Positions 7,877 through 16,955 are shown, numbered from the stretch's first letter. The stretch: 46,466 bases of DNA from JBOFIQ01 sp051654905 (GCA_051654905.1 JBOFYY010000164.1:1-46466); one strand, 5' to 3'. The notes: a model not told the origin generated them from the letters alone. Numbers and translations are program-made.

Positions 7877-9751
7877 ATGGCAGTGTTTATTGGAGTGGCC
7901 TTAGTTTTTTTCGCTAGCTATGGAATGTCTGTCTATGTTAACAAGCCTTGGGCTATATGTTTTCCTACAATATTGTTGTCAGCTGTTTCGATTATTTACT
8001 TATTCGGATCTTTTAATTTTTTGCTAGCTGGCTGGTGGGTTTCTGTAGTTTTATTAGCGATATTGGGTTGTACTGGATTAGTTAGATCGGTAAAAAGAGG
8101 CTCATTTGCAATACCAGATCCAGCAGCGGTAGTAGCTGCGGGAGCGCTCATCCTGGTCTATAAAGCGGTACATCTTCAAAAATTTTCCCAGTGGGATGAA
8201 TTTTCTCACTGGGGTCGCGTGCAAAAAGCAACATTTCTTTACGATGCGTTATCTCCAGATAATCCTGTTGAGTTAATGTTTAGGTCTTACCCGCCAGGCC
8301 TATCGGTATTATGCTATTTTTTCTCAAAATTCAACAGTTCATTCAGTGAAGGTAGCGCTATCTTTTCTGTTGGAATATTAATAACAGCGCTATTCATATC
8401 ACTGTTATATAATGTTAAATGGAGAGACTGGCGCTATATTCTGTTCTTCCTGTTATTATTTGCTATCGTTCCCACGATGTTTATCTTCTCGTGGGGAAAT
8501 GTCTATGCAGATGGTCCACTCGGTTTGCTGTTTGGTTACGGGTTGGTACTGGCGATTATTTACCGGGGGTGGCATCGAGTTCTCCACTTGGCTCCAGCAT
8601 TAGCGGTATTGGTTCTAATTAAAGACTTGGGACAGTTCTTTGCAATAGTAATACTTGGGGTTGTATTTATTACTGTGTGGACAGATAGAAAAAATATCGC
8701 TGCATGGGTGTCGACATTGGCTCGGGGCGGGTGTCTTATTGCTTCCTTGTCTATCCCAAGGGTGTTATGGAGCTGGGCGCTTTCGCGTACAAATACGGGA
8801 ATCGCTTGGCAAGGAAAGACACACTGGGGGGAGCTATTTAAAGCTCTTGTCGGACAAGGTGAAGGCTGGCGTGTTCAAACCGCCAAGAATTTTGCTAGGG
8901 CGCTAGTTGAGATTCCTTTGATTCCGACTATTCCACATTCAACTACTTTGGTATGTGGGTTGGTAATGGCATGTTTTATAATTATTATCTCTCGGAGATG
9001 TAATAGAGTATTTAAAACTGTTCCGTGGCTGAAAATAAGTATTTTCCTTACGCTTGGATTTGTATTACATATTCTCGGGACATTATCTGTATTTCTATTA
9101 AAGTTTTCTAAATTTGAAGCACTTAACATAGCTTCTTGGGAACGATATGTGGGTAGTTACCTGATTGCTATTTTATTTGCGGTAGTAGCTATGGCATTTA
9201 TTGGAGCTGTCGGGGAACCGGATCAAGAGCGAAATAATATAGCAGGAATAGGTTTAGAAGCTGCGATTCCGCTGGTTCTAGTAGCCGTAATGTTGGCATT
9301 TTGTTCTCCCACTGCTCAAATTACAGCGATGTTATCTGGGAAAAATTCAGAAAATACGCATGCTTTACGTGACCCATATGCAGATTTTTCACAGCATATA
9401 CGTAGCTGTGGAGTCGAATCTGGGGAACGCGTCGTTTATATAAACGAGCATACAAATGGATTCGAAATGTGGATAACTTCATTTGAGTTAATCGATATGA
9501 GAGTAGGATCTGATTTTTGGTCAGTAGGAGACCCTAAGAATGCCGCTGATGTATGGACCCAAGATTGGTCAGAAGAAAAACTTTCTAATGAGCTAAAGAA
9601 CGTCGATGTCGTCATCGTAGATAAAGCTATTCCTCAGGCGATGGCTCGGTATAATCAGCTTTTTTCCGATGGAGAGCCTCATTCAGGAACAGTCTATCGG
9701 GTCATAAAAGAATCTGGACCTCATAGTGTCTTACTGATGCCGGTGTGCTGA
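7877..9751 (+). CDS. Large multispanning membrane protein, GT-C glycosyltransferase-like
   Basis: A 624-residue protein with about 12 hydrophobic segments and a short soluble C-terminus. An extracytoplasmic loop holds QWDEFSHWGRVQKA with acidic and His residues, followed by SYPPGLSVLCYFF. This arrangement recalls GT-C enzymes that use polyprenyl-linked sugars. The overlap in transcription with the GT2-GtrA gene (5-base gap) fits a pair in which one makes the lipid-linked sugar and the other transfers it. The exact family and acceptor cannot be settled by eye, and a flippase or polymerase role remains possible. It is A+T-rich compared with glpFK. Confidence 0.7.
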   Translation: MAVFIGVALVFFASYGMSVYVNKPWAICFPTILLSAVSIIYLFGSFNFLLAGWWVSVVLLAILGCTGLVRSVKRGSFAIPDPAAVVAAGALILVYKAVHLQKFSQWDEFSHWGRVQKATFLYDALSPDNPVELMFRSYPPGLSVLCYFFSKFNSSFSEGSAIFSVGILITALFISLLYNVKWRDWRYILFFLLLFAIVPTMFIFSWGNVYADGPLGLLFGYGLVLAIIYRGWHRVLHLAPALAVLVLIKDLGQFFAIVILGVVFITVWTDRKNIAAWVSTLARGGCLIASLSIPRVLWSWALSRTNTGIAWQGKTHWGELFKALVGQGEGWRVQTAKNFARALVEIPLIPTIPHSTTLVCGLVMACFIIIISRRCNRVFKTVPWLKISIFLTLGFVLHILGTLSVFLLKFSKFEALNIASWERYVGSYLIAILFAVVAMAFIGAVGEPDQERNNIAGIGLEAAIPLVLVAVMLAFCSPTAQITAMLSGKNSENTHALRDPYADFSQHIRSCGVESGERVVYINEHTNGFEMWITSFELIDMRVGSDFWSVGDPKNAADVWTQDWSEEKLSNELKNVDVVIVDKAIPQAMARYNQLFSDGEPHSGTVYRVIKESGPHSVLLMPVC

Positions 9752-9758
9752 GCTGCTG

Positions 9759-10043
9759 TTAAAACCTAGGCATTATTGCCTGACTATTCTCAGAGACAGA
9801 CTTATTTACCAAGCTGCAAACAGGGTGTTGCGCACTTGTATTAGCGGCAATATCTCGGGCATTAGATTCAGCTTTGCAGAGTTGTTCTAGTTGCTGCCAT
9901 ATTTCATCAGGCATAACAGTAGGTGGCAGGGTTGATAAATACTGTGTCACAGACTCATCAGTCATCGCATCCCTTTGGTTGGAGTCAGGCCGATTATCGG
10001 CAGACATACTGTTAGACGTAGCAGAAGATGATTTGGTTCCCAT
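9759..10043 (-). CDS. Small protein with anti-sigma-like LPP...MPDEIW segment
   Basis: A 94-residue soluble protein, last of the murJ-sigM operon, starting 4 bases after the preceding stop. Residues about 37-60 (LPPTVMPDEIWQQLEQLCKA) resemble the short LPxxxMPxxVxxRLxxAL helix found in many actinobacterial proteins encoded directly downstream of sigM, some of which act as anti-sigma factors. It lacks a membrane segment and a zinc-binding HxxxCxxC motif, so it would be a reduced version. A role as SigM partner is inference from position plus this short similarity. Confidence 0.55.
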   Translation of the reverse strand: MGTKSSSATSNSMSADNRPDSNQRDAMTDESVTQYLSTLPPTVMPDEIWQQLEQLCKAESNARDIAANTSAQHPVCSLVNKSVSENSQAIMPRF

Positions 10044-10047
10044 AATT

Positions 10048-10515
10048 TTATAGAAGCCCTTTATCTTCTAATTTAGAGAAGATACGACGTGCACCTTTAT
10101 CCATATCAACATCAGGATTGTGCTGCATCAACCAAGCAAAAACTACTGAATGGCCGCTCTGTAACCGTGAGCTCGGAACTACGATGCGTCGCCGTCCATG
10201 AGTAAGTAGCAGCAAATCAGGGGAACGCCCGTTGAAGATTTCTTTCACGGTAGCCACATCGGTAGCACGAACGGTACGCATACGAAAGTAGCGACGCACA
10301 TGCATTGCATCATCGTCACTAAAACTTAGATATGCGCGAGTTTGGAGCCATACGTGGACACAAAAAAGTAGCCAAAGAATAAAGCATCCGGTTGCGAGAA
10401 TTATGGTGGCAATAGAATGAGTAAAAAGGGAGTAGATACTCATCAAAACCCATGGAATAGCAATCATAAGAACTGGTTGCTGCCAGTCATAGGTAACTTT
10501 CAAGGGTTCATTCAC
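10048..10515 (-). CDS. Two-TM membrane protein with PH-like domain
   Basis: A 155-residue protein with two N-terminal membrane segments (about residues 15-32 and 34-55) and a cytosolic tail of beta-strand character (AYLSFSDDDAMHVRRYFRMR, LLLLTHGRRRIVVPSSRL) typical of bacterial PH/YdbS-like proteins. The start is GTG and overlaps the sigM stop as GTGA, so translation is coupled to sigM. The role is unknown; the operon links it to envelope sensing. Confidence 0.65.
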   Translation of the reverse strand: MNEPLKVTYDWQQPVLMIAIPWVLMSIYSLFTHSIATIILATGCFILWLLFCVHVWLQTRAYLSFSDDDAMHVRRYFRMRTVRATDVATVKEIFNGRSPDLLLLTHGRRRIVVPSSRLQSGHSVVFAWLMQHNPDVDMDKGARRIFSKLEDKGLL

Positions 10516-11078
10516 TTGCTTGTCCTCAACTTTTCCAACATCGGTGCTAATCGTGCCCTACCACGAGCACAACGAGACTTTACTGTTCCAGGGGCACAAC
10601 CAAGCATGACAGCAGCTTCTTGGATTGACCAACCTTCCATATCTACTAAAACCAGAGCGGCACGTTGGTCAGGGTTAATATGGGCCAAGGCTTCTTGTAT
10701 GTTGCAGCAAGTCTGAGCTGTAATAACTTCTTGTTCGGGATTATCTGATGCGATAAGCGTCTGATGGTAGTCATCTGGAAGTGTGCTGGTAGCACGAACC
10801 TTATTGCGACGAATCTGATCTAGGCAAGCGTTGACCACAATGCGATGTAGCCAAGTAGTGACCTGTGAATTCCCTTGAAACTGATTGGAGCGTCGAAAAG
10901 CTGCAATTAGCGCATTTTGGAGAGCGTCGGAAGCCTCTTCGGGGTTTCGTAGTATATGAAGTGCTACTGCCCAGAGTCGGTCCCGATGCCGATGAACCAT
11001 AATCGTGAAAGCCTGAGAATCACCGTGACAATGGTCTCGGAGAAGTTCGCTATCGCTACGAGGATCGTCGTACATCAT
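10512..11078 (-). CDS. sigM: ECF RNA polymerase sigma factor, SigM type
   Basis: A 188-residue ECF sigma factor. Region 2 covers residues about 20-85 (DRLWAVALHILRNPEEASDA, TTWLHRIVVNACLDQIRRNK) and region 4 about residues 125-180 (LVDMEGWSIQEAAVMLGCAP, GTVKSRCARGRARL). Its ATG overlaps the murJ stop as ATGA. In mycobacteria and streptomycetes SigM sits in the same murJ neighbourhood, answers envelope or redox stress, and is held by a partner encoded downstream. Here the thioredoxin genes usually found after sigM are absent. Confidence 0.85.
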   Translation of the reverse strand: MMYDDPRSDSELLRDHCHGDSQAFTIMVHRHRDRLWAVALHILRNPEEASDALQNALIAAFRRSNQFQGNSQVTTWLHRIVVNACLDQIRRNKVRATSTLPDDYHQTLIASDNPEQEVITAQTCCNIQEALAHINPDQRAALVLVDMEGWSIQEAAVMLGCAPGTVKSRCARGRARLAPMLEKLRTSK

Positions 11079-14000
11079 CCCGAAACCTGAACTTCGTTAA
11101 TGCTGGCTTGGAATGCACCATCGCTAGTGACAGGAAGCGAGGTAACTAATACCAAGACATAACGAGTACGAATATCTCCGGACATAGCAAGATCAGTTTT
11201 AGCGCCAACCTCTTGTTCAGCTACTTTCTTCCAAGAAGCTACCGCATCCATAGGGGGCTGAGCAGCTGTTGGATCTGCAACTAAAATCTGGATACCGGTA
11301 GGTTCTCCTGTTAGCTGCAGAGATACTTTACTGACCGGTACAGCTTCCCCTAAATCAAGGATTATGCCAACACCAGTTTTGATTTTGCGGGCTTGAGTTT
11401 TGGGATCAATTTCAAGGCTTTGTGGATTCTTTGTTGGATAGCGCTCGGTCTGCCATACTGATGCCGCATCACCGTCGAAAGCCTTGGGAACTAGTGGCGT
11501 GTTTTCGGTACGGCTACCTTCAGGATCAAAGTCTCTTCCGGCAACTATGGTACGTAATTTAGCTGTTGCTGATGGGGCAGCAGGATTGGCAGAAGAATCG
11601 TTCTTTTTAGCTTGGATTACTCCAAAGATTCCGATAATAAATGTCACTAAAATCAGTGCCAATAGCCCTAAGATAAGACCTCGCCCTTTGTTGCGACGAC
11701 GTTCTGGCAGATATGTTTCTTCGTTTTCGCCATACTCATCGTCATCGTAGTATTCGTCATCATCGAAAATTACTGATGATGATTCAGCAGGCGCAGGTAT
11801 CGGAAGATAACCGTATTCGCTGGTCTCAGGTATTACCGCAGTACTTTGATGAGCTGGCTGAGTGATAGTCGAATCTATCGATTGAATAACCGTATGGTCA
11901 GGGAAATTACGTACAGATTCAGGAAGCACTGGGGTTCGGAGTCTACGTTCTAAAGATGCGGAGGCATCAGCACTACCAAGAATCCGAGATAGCGTGACGT
12001 AGATGTCATTTACGCTACGTAGCGGCGTAGCTCCAGTGCTTGGGGGATGGGAAAGTATCTGATCGCAGACCTGATTTAGGGCAGGAGAAACACCGCTATT
12101 AACAGTATTTGGAGTTACTGGGGATCCATCACTAATAGGAGCTGCGGGTAATCCGTAAGCATCGCTGCCAGGCCAATGTGCTGTCAGTAACGCAAAGAGA
12201 ATCTTTCCTAATGATTCAACGTCTCGAGCTTCCCTATCTGCTTCGGTGAGATTGCTATCTTCAGGCAGTGGATGCAGAACAGCTTCGGTAAGCAAACCGA
12301 CGATTTTTGCATTACCGGTACGGGAAATCACGATTGTGTCTAGATTGAGTCGCTCGTGGTAGATGCCCTGTGCATGCATGCTAATCAGCGCATCAGCAAT
12401 ATCGCGAACAATCCAACCAGATTCCAGAGCACTAAACGGCCCACTAGTAAGAAGTGTCTCTAAAGAACTTCCCGGAACATATTCCCCCACGATATAAGAG
12501 CCAATTTCGTCACCAGTAACAGGAACTGCATCTAAAACTCGAAGGAATCTAGAGTCAGTGGCAATAGCAGATCGACGGGCTGCTCCTAACACAAGATCTG
12601 AATTAGCTGCATGAGGTTTAAGAATATGGATTAAAACTGGTCGAGCTAGAACGCTGTCGAAAGCCTGCCAAGTCTGCACTTCTTGACGAGTCATTAGATG
12701 TTCATCAAGACGGTAACGCTCGCCTAAAACATAACCAGAAGGAAGCGTATAAGCAGAAGGTTCTTGCCTAGCAGTTGCAATTTCTTCAGTTAATAGAATG
12801 TCGGTATCGTCACGATTTACCACGATAGTTGGTGATGATGCGGTGGTCTCAACAATAGGATTATTGATCTTGGTGACGTGACGGGGTTCGTCGCGGAAAA
12901 CTGGGATCGCGGTTTGGGTATCGTCCCAGTACAAGGCATAGCGAGGTATGGAGTTTTCTACATCTTCGTCAGTTATGGACTCATCATCAATAGCGTCAGA
13001 AAGTGGAGTTGCTTTTCCGAGTCCTAGTTTTGCTTTGATGAGATCAACCAGATCAGTTACTTCAGTGATATGGAGAACTTTAGCTCCAGCGTAGAATACT
13101 GCTAATCCGATAGCTCCAACTAGAGTTAGCGAAATAAGCGCCATCAGTTTTCCAGCTGAGTATCGGGTAGCTAGCGTCATAACAATCCATGCGGCGACAG
13201 CAGCAGGAACGGTTGCTAGCCCGACGCGAGTCCAATGACGGATCATCTCTGCCAATGAAACGCTAGGGACTTGTTTTTTAATTGCCTTAAACCAGAATGG
13301 AAGTACTGGAATATGGGCTATTGAATATCCCAGAGCACATGCGGGAGCAAACCAAGAGTGTGAGGGAGCAAATCTAACTAAAGCGAAAGCAAAAACTACT
13401 TGCAAGAGATCGTAGGCGATGTTGAGATACATCACTGTTTTAGTGTCTTCGTAAGCAAAGAAAGTACGCGATAGAACGTAAATAGCAGTGAAGAATGGGA
13501 ATCCAACTAGATATGCAATTAGAGTCCATGCCATAGCAGGAATACCAGCAGCGCCAGCACCGTATCCATAGATAAGTTTCATGATGGGGAAAGCAAGGAC
13601 TGCTAGCGCAATGGTAACTGGCATCATTATCGTTGCAGTTATTTTTAGCGCTCGCATAGTCTCAAAGCCGACACCCTTGACGTCGTTATCATCAACCATT
13701 CTAGAGATAGCTGGTAGTAGCGCAGTCATAAGCGAAACTGTTATCAAGCCGTGTGGCATCATCCAGATCAACATTGCTTGCTGATACATGGCCAATCCTG
13801 CACCATCTTTAGTTCCGGCAGTACCGCCAGAGACAATTTTGGTGACAAGAAGGTTTGCTAATTGAGCAATAACCACCATGATTAGGATCCATTTAGCAAT
13901 ACGAACTGTATGGCCTAATCCTGATCCGCGCAGGTCAAAACGGGGACGGTATCGGTAGCCTGCTTTGGTGAGATAGAAGCCAAGAAGTACTGCTTGAACT

Positions 14001-14680
14001 GCAATACCTAGCGTGGTGCCAATAACTATGACCCATATTTGCTGAGTATTGAAAGGTAGCGAATGGTCTCCTGTGGATCCCCACATAAACCAATAAAAGC
14101 CAAACATTGCTATTTGGACGATGTTATTAGCAACAGGTGCCCACATCATCGGACCAAAACGGTCAAGAGCATTTAGAACTTGTCCAAGCATGAAGAACGC
14201 GCCCCAGAAGAACACCTGCGGCATCATCAGTAATGCTATTTGCTGCATATTTGCTAGCCAGGCCGTCATCTGAGGGGAGTGCCATTCTTTATGGGCAGTG
14301 ATCCAAACCAGTGGATCACTGAAAATCATGGCAATGACTGTTACTGCAAGGATTGCTATACCAAAAGCAGTAATCATACGGTTGATGAAAGCTTCACCGC
14401 TATCGTCGTCGTTTTTTACTGCTCTAACAATTTGAGGAACTAAAACTGTGTTGAGAGTACCGCCCGCGAAAAGATAGTACAGCATAGTCGGGAGACTGAT
14501 TGCGATAGCAAAAATGTCAGCTTGTGCCTGGTTTGTTGAAAGAACTGCACCCGCCATAGCGTTGCGAACAAGGCCAAGGATGCGTGACGCTAGCGTCCCC
14601 GCCGCCATGATGCTGCTAGCTCGCAGCAATTTGCTACGATGCGACGATGCTTCTGGGGTCATAATTTCAGTTTCACTCAC
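11075..14680 (-). CDS. murJ: MurJ lipid II flippase fused to a pseudokinase and a sugar-binding-like domain
   Basis: A 1201-residue protein. Residues about 20-545 are a MurJ/MviN transporter with about 14 helices, which flips lipid II to the outer membrane face. Residues about 650-900 have a protein kinase fold, but the VAIK Lys is absent (PVLIHIL), HRDLKPxN is replaced by HERLNLDT and DFG by VGL, so it is a pseudokinase, as in mycobacterial MviN where this domain docks FHA proteins. An Asp/Glu-rich linker leads to one TM (RGLILGLLALILVTFIIGIF, about 985-1008), and an outside domain follows with discoidin-like strands. The start is GTG with GAGGG ahead; an ATG 6 codons in is an alternative. 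It is first of the four-gene operon. Confidence 0.92.
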   Translation of the reverse strand: MSETEIMTPEASSHRSKLLRASSIMAAGTLASRILGLVRNAMAGAVLSTNQAQADIFAIAISLPTMLYYLFAGGTLNTVLVPQIVRAVKNDDDSGEAFINRMITAFGIAILAVTVIAMIFSDPLVWITAHKEWHSPQMTAWLANMQQIALLMMPQVFFWGAFFMLGQVLNALDRFGPMMWAPVANNIVQIAMFGFYWFMWGSTGDHSLPFNTQQIWVIVIGTTLGIAVQAVLLGFYLTKAGYRYRPRFDLRGSGLGHTVRIAKWILIMVVIAQLANLLVTKIVSGGTAGTKDGAGLAMYQQAMLIWMMPHGLITVSLMTALLPAISRMVDDNDVKGVGFETMRALKITATIMMPVTIALAVLAFPIMKLIYGYGAGAAGIPAMAWTLIAYLVGFPFFTAIYVLSRTFFAYEDTKTVMYLNIAYDLLQVVFAFALVRFAPSHSWFAPACALGYSIAHIPVLPFWFKAIKKQVPSVSLAEMIRHWTRVGLATVPAAVAAWIVMTLATRYSAGKLMALISLTLVGAIGLAVFYAGAKVLHITEVTDLVDLIKAKLGLGKATPLSDAIDDESITDEDVENSIPRYALYWDDTQTAIPVFRDEPRHVTKINNPIVETTASSPTIVVNRDDTDILLTEEIATARQEPSAYTLPSGYVLGERYRLDEHLMTRQEVQTWQAFDSVLARPVLIHILKPHAANSDLVLGAARRSAIATDSRFLRVLDAVPVTGDEIGSYIVGEYVPGSSLETLLTSGPFSALESGWIVRDIADALISMHAQGIYHERLNLDTIVISRTGNAKIVGLLTEAVLHPLPEDSNLTEADREARDVESLGKILFALLTAHWPGSDAYGLPAAPISDGSPVTPNTVNSGVSPALNQVCDQILSHPPSTGATPLRSVNDIYVTLSRILGSADASASLERRLRTPVLPESVRNFPDHTVIQSIDSTITQPAHQSTAVIPETSEYGYLPIPAPAESSSVIFDDDEYYDDDEYGENEETYLPERRRNKGRGLILGLLALILVTFIIGIFGVIQAKKNDSSANPAAPSATAKLRTIVAGRDFDPEGSRTENTPLVPKAFDGDAASVWQTERYPTKNPQSLEIDPKTQARKIKTGVGIILDLGEAVPVSKVSLQLTGEPTGIQILVADPTAAQPPMDAVASWKKVAEQEVGAKTDLAMSGDIRTRYVLVLVTSLPVTSDGAFQASINEVQVSG

Positions 14681-14789
14681 GCGATAATCCCTCGTCTTTT
14701 CGTGGGCAACGCCGTAGAGATAGGCAAACAGGCAACAATCACTTACATATCCTAGCTAGCTAGAACTCAGAAGAACTCAGAAACGCGGG

Positions 14790-14804
14790 TAAGATGAGGT
14801 CTTG
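14790..14804 (+). promoter_or_regulatory. -10 box placing the cca transcript start at the GTG
   Basis: TAAGAT at 14790-14795 is followed by eight bases and the GTG at 14804. With a start of transcription 6-9 bases past the -10 hexamer, the mRNA would begin at or next to the start codon. No ribosome site is visible. The direct repeat AGAACTCAGA upstream (14762-14782) could be part of the promoter. Confidence 0.45.
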
Positions 14805-16255
14805 TGTCTAATGATCAGCCTGGATTGAATAATGCGCAGACCAACGCTGTCGCAAGTTTATTGCGAATCACCCCGGTGGCAGGGCGGTTGGCTCAGTACT
14901 TTACCAAGTCCGGATATCGACTATATCTAGTTGGTGGATCAGTACGAGATTGTCTGTTGGGGCATCTAGGTAACGACCTGGATTTCACTACGGATGCGCG
15001 TCCAGATGAGATTGAGCGGCTACTGAAAAAAGTGACACGCGCTACTTGGGATATGGGTCGAGAATTCGGCACTATTGGCGGGCGCGTCACCACCGATGAT
15101 CAAGACTGGATCGTTGAGATCACAACATTTAGAGCAGATGTATATCGGGAAGATTCCCGTAAACCAGAGGTGGCTTTTGGTGACACACTCGAAGGTGATT
15201 TAGGGCGACGTGATTTTGCGGTCAATGCGATGGCGATTGATATGGCAGATCAGCGTTTTATTGATCCTTTTGGTGGTTTATCTGATCTAGCGCAGCGACT
15301 TATTCGTACCCCAGGAACTGCAGAAGTTTCATTTTCAGATGACCCGTTGCGAATGTTGCGGGCGGCCCGTTTTACCTCACAGCTAGGTTTTACGGCAGTT
15401 CCTGAGGTTGTTGCGGCTATGACGTCAATGGCTAAACGGTTGGAGATTATTTCTGCTGAGCGGATCCAAGGTGAACTCAGCAAATTGTTGCTGACTGATT
15501 CTCCGCGTGCTGGGCTTGATCTATTGGTGCAGACGGGAGTTGCTGAGCAGTTTTTGCCAGAGCTGCCGGCGATGATGCTGACCACCGATGAGCATATGCG
15601 TCACAAAGATGTTTACCAACATAGTTTGACGGTAGTAGAGCAAGCTATCGAGTTGGAGAAGTCGCGGGGTCATCAGCCGGATTTGGTTAATCGGTTGGCT
15701 GCACTGTTGCATGATATTGGGAAGCCGGCGACTCGACGTTTGGAAGGACCGGGGAAGGTAACGTTTTACAACCATGATCTAGTTGGCGCAAAAATGGCGC
15801 GCAAGCGGTTGACGGCATTGAAGTATTCCACCGATATTGTGAAGGCAGTTAGTAAGCTCATTGAGTTACATTTACGGTTCCATGGGTATGGGGAAGGGCA
15901 GTGGACTGACTCGGCAGTACGTCGTTATGTGCGGGATGCAGGAGATCAGCTAGAACGGTTGCATATGTTGACGCGGGCTGACTGCACCACGCGTAACCAG
16001 CGTAAAGCTACTCGTTTGCGTAGAGCTTATGACGAGATTGAGTTCCGGATCGATGAATTGTCTTCACAGGAAGAACTGGCGGCGATTCGTCCAGATCTTG
16101 ATGGTGAACAGATTATGAAGATTCTTGGTATTCGTCCAGGCCCACAGGTTGGTAAAGCTTACAAGTTCTTGTTGGAGAAGCGGTTGGATCAAGGCCCGAT
16201 GACAGCTGAAGAAGCTGAAATCGTGTTGCGAGACTGGTGGGGGCAACAGTCTTAG
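14804..16255 (+). CDS. cca: CCA tRNA nucleotidyltransferase
   Basis: A 483-residue class II CCA-adding enzyme, which builds or repairs the 3' CCA of tRNAs from CTP and ATP. The polymerase head has LVGGSVRDCLLGHLGNDLDF, with Asp-x-Asp for metal binding and the RRDFAVNAMAID motif. The RNA-binding helix part contains DPLRMLRAARFTSQLGF, and an HD domain follows (LLHDIGKPATRR, residues about 305-316). The start is GTG, apparently leaderless. It is divergent from murJ, a conserved actinobacterial neighbourhood. The length is normal for the family's HD-bearing actinobacterial form. Confidence 0.93.
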   Translation: MSNDQPGLNNAQTNAVASLLRITPVAGRLAQYFTKSGYRLYLVGGSVRDCLLGHLGNDLDFTTDARPDEIERLLKKVTRATWDMGREFGTIGGRVTTDDQDWIVEITTFRADVYREDSRKPEVAFGDTLEGDLGRRDFAVNAMAIDMADQRFIDPFGGLSDLAQRLIRTPGTAEVSFSDDPLRMLRAARFTSQLGFTAVPEVVAAMTSMAKRLEIISAERIQGELSKLLLTDSPRAGLDLLVQTGVAEQFLPELPAMMLTTDEHMRHKDVYQHSLTVVEQAIELEKSRGHQPDLVNRLAALLHDIGKPATRRLEGPGKVTFYNHDLVGAKMARKRLTALKYSTDIVKAVSKLIELHLRFHGYGEGQWTDSAVRRYVRDAGDQLERLHMLTRADCTTRNQRKATRLRRAYDEIEFRIDELSSQEELAAIRPDLDGEQIMKILGIRPGPQVGKAYKFLLEKRLDQGPMTAEEAEIVLRDWWGQQS

Positions 16256-16270
16256 TAAAAAACTCTATAG

Positions 16271-16311
16271 CTAGTTATGGTAATTCAGTCTTGGTCAAGT
16301 GAATGGTTCCA
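16271..16311 (+). repeat. Diverged copy of the padR 5' end
   Basis: Matches 17581-17621 at 37 of 41 positions by eye; all differences are transitions (T here, C there at three sites, plus A against G). The copy covers the last five bases upstream and the first twelve codons of padR. Similarity fades after about 16311. The two copies bracket the two-gene insert. Confidence 0.8.
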
Positions 16312-16391
16312 GGTTTTATCGGTTGGGATCGGCTTGGTTTACGGGCTGTCTGGCAGCGCCTGACTGACACGCTCGCTGAGGTCGGACAGCG

Positions 16392-16532
16392 ATGATGGGA
16401 TTCCTTTCCATGTTGGCAAGCTCGCCATCGAGGCTCTTGAAGGCTGTCGGAGTCGACCCCACTGAAGCCATCAACAGCCGCCTTGAGCGCTTATGTGGCT
16501 ACCACCCTCGGGGTTATACTTCCGAATCATAG
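16392..16532 (+). other. 46-codon open frame, doubtful small gene
   Basis: The frame begins MMGFLSMLASSPSRLLKAVG and ends near RLERLCGYHPRGYTSES, with GAGGT about 9 bases before the ATG. The VGVDPTEAINSRLERL part weakly recalls a Clp N-terminal repeat, but the peptide is too short for a family call. It may be a fragment of a lost gene. Confidence 0.2.
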
Positions 16533-16569
16533 TCGTTCAACTAACCTCTCCGGTCAGTACACCTACCTA

Positions 16570-16953
16570 TCAACGACCTCGGCGAGGGGGCTTCCACTTT
16601 TCCAGAGCAGTCAGGGCAGGGATCGAGGCTCCGATCGTTGCCGCCACGACTACGGCCAACAATGGAATTCCTTCCAACCAGTCGGGTCTTAAGAGAATGA
16701 TTGCGACAATTGCTGTGGCAATTACAGCGAGCGAGCTGGACGAGATGAAAATTCCGCGACGGATCTCGTCGATGGCACGCTGCCTCTCCTGCTGATCCGG
16801 AAATACCTTCATTGTGCGTTGCGTGGCGTTATTTTCCTGCGCGTTACGACTAAACTCGCTCAGCCAGAACTGCATGAGAATCACAATGACGATGTATGCC
16901 ACTAGGAGCATTTGCCAGCGGATATCGATGTCCACCGATGTGAGACGAGGCAC
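16570..16953 (-). CDS. Small three-TM membrane protein, possible partner of the secreted protein
   Basis: A 127-residue protein with hydrophobic segments at about residues 14-32, 72-90 and 97-115. A charged stretch between the first two (FPDQQERQRAIDEIRRG) is probably cytosolic. The start is GTG, two bases after the stop of the secreted 160-residue protein gene, so the two are co-translated or at least co-transcribed. It lies in the G+C-richer insert. A protective or export partner role is only suggested by the pairing with a small secreted protein; I recognise no family. Confidence 0.6.
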   Translation of the reverse strand: MPRLTSVDIDIRWQMLLVAYIVIVILMQFWLSEFSRNAQENNATQRTMKVFPDQQERQRAIDEIRRGIFISSSSLAVIATAIVAIILLRPDWLEGIPLLAVVVAATIGASIPALTALEKWKPPRRGR

Positions 16954-16955
16954 GT

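Larger units (their letters stand above)
16256..16569. other. Gene-poor stretch with remnant sequence
   Basis: This 314-base stretch holds the diverged 41-base copy of the padR start (16271-16311) and then G+C-richer sequence. From the copy a reading frame at 16276 runs MVIQSWSSEWFQVLS... for 28 codons before a stop, so it is a truncated PadR-like start. Another frame, 16392-16532, gives 46 codons after GAGGT. No transposase, RNA gene or terminator was recognised. Confidence 0.5.

Noticed and set aside
14740..14785. TAGCTAGCTAG run and AGAACTCAG repeats ahead of cca as a regulatory array
   Set aside because: GCTAGC words are frequent throughout the window, and the repeat is only two copies.
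16312..16530. Possible transposase remnant near the padR duplicate
   Set aside because: Short frames gave no transposase motif and I saw no terminal inverted repeats, so no insertion sequence is claimed.
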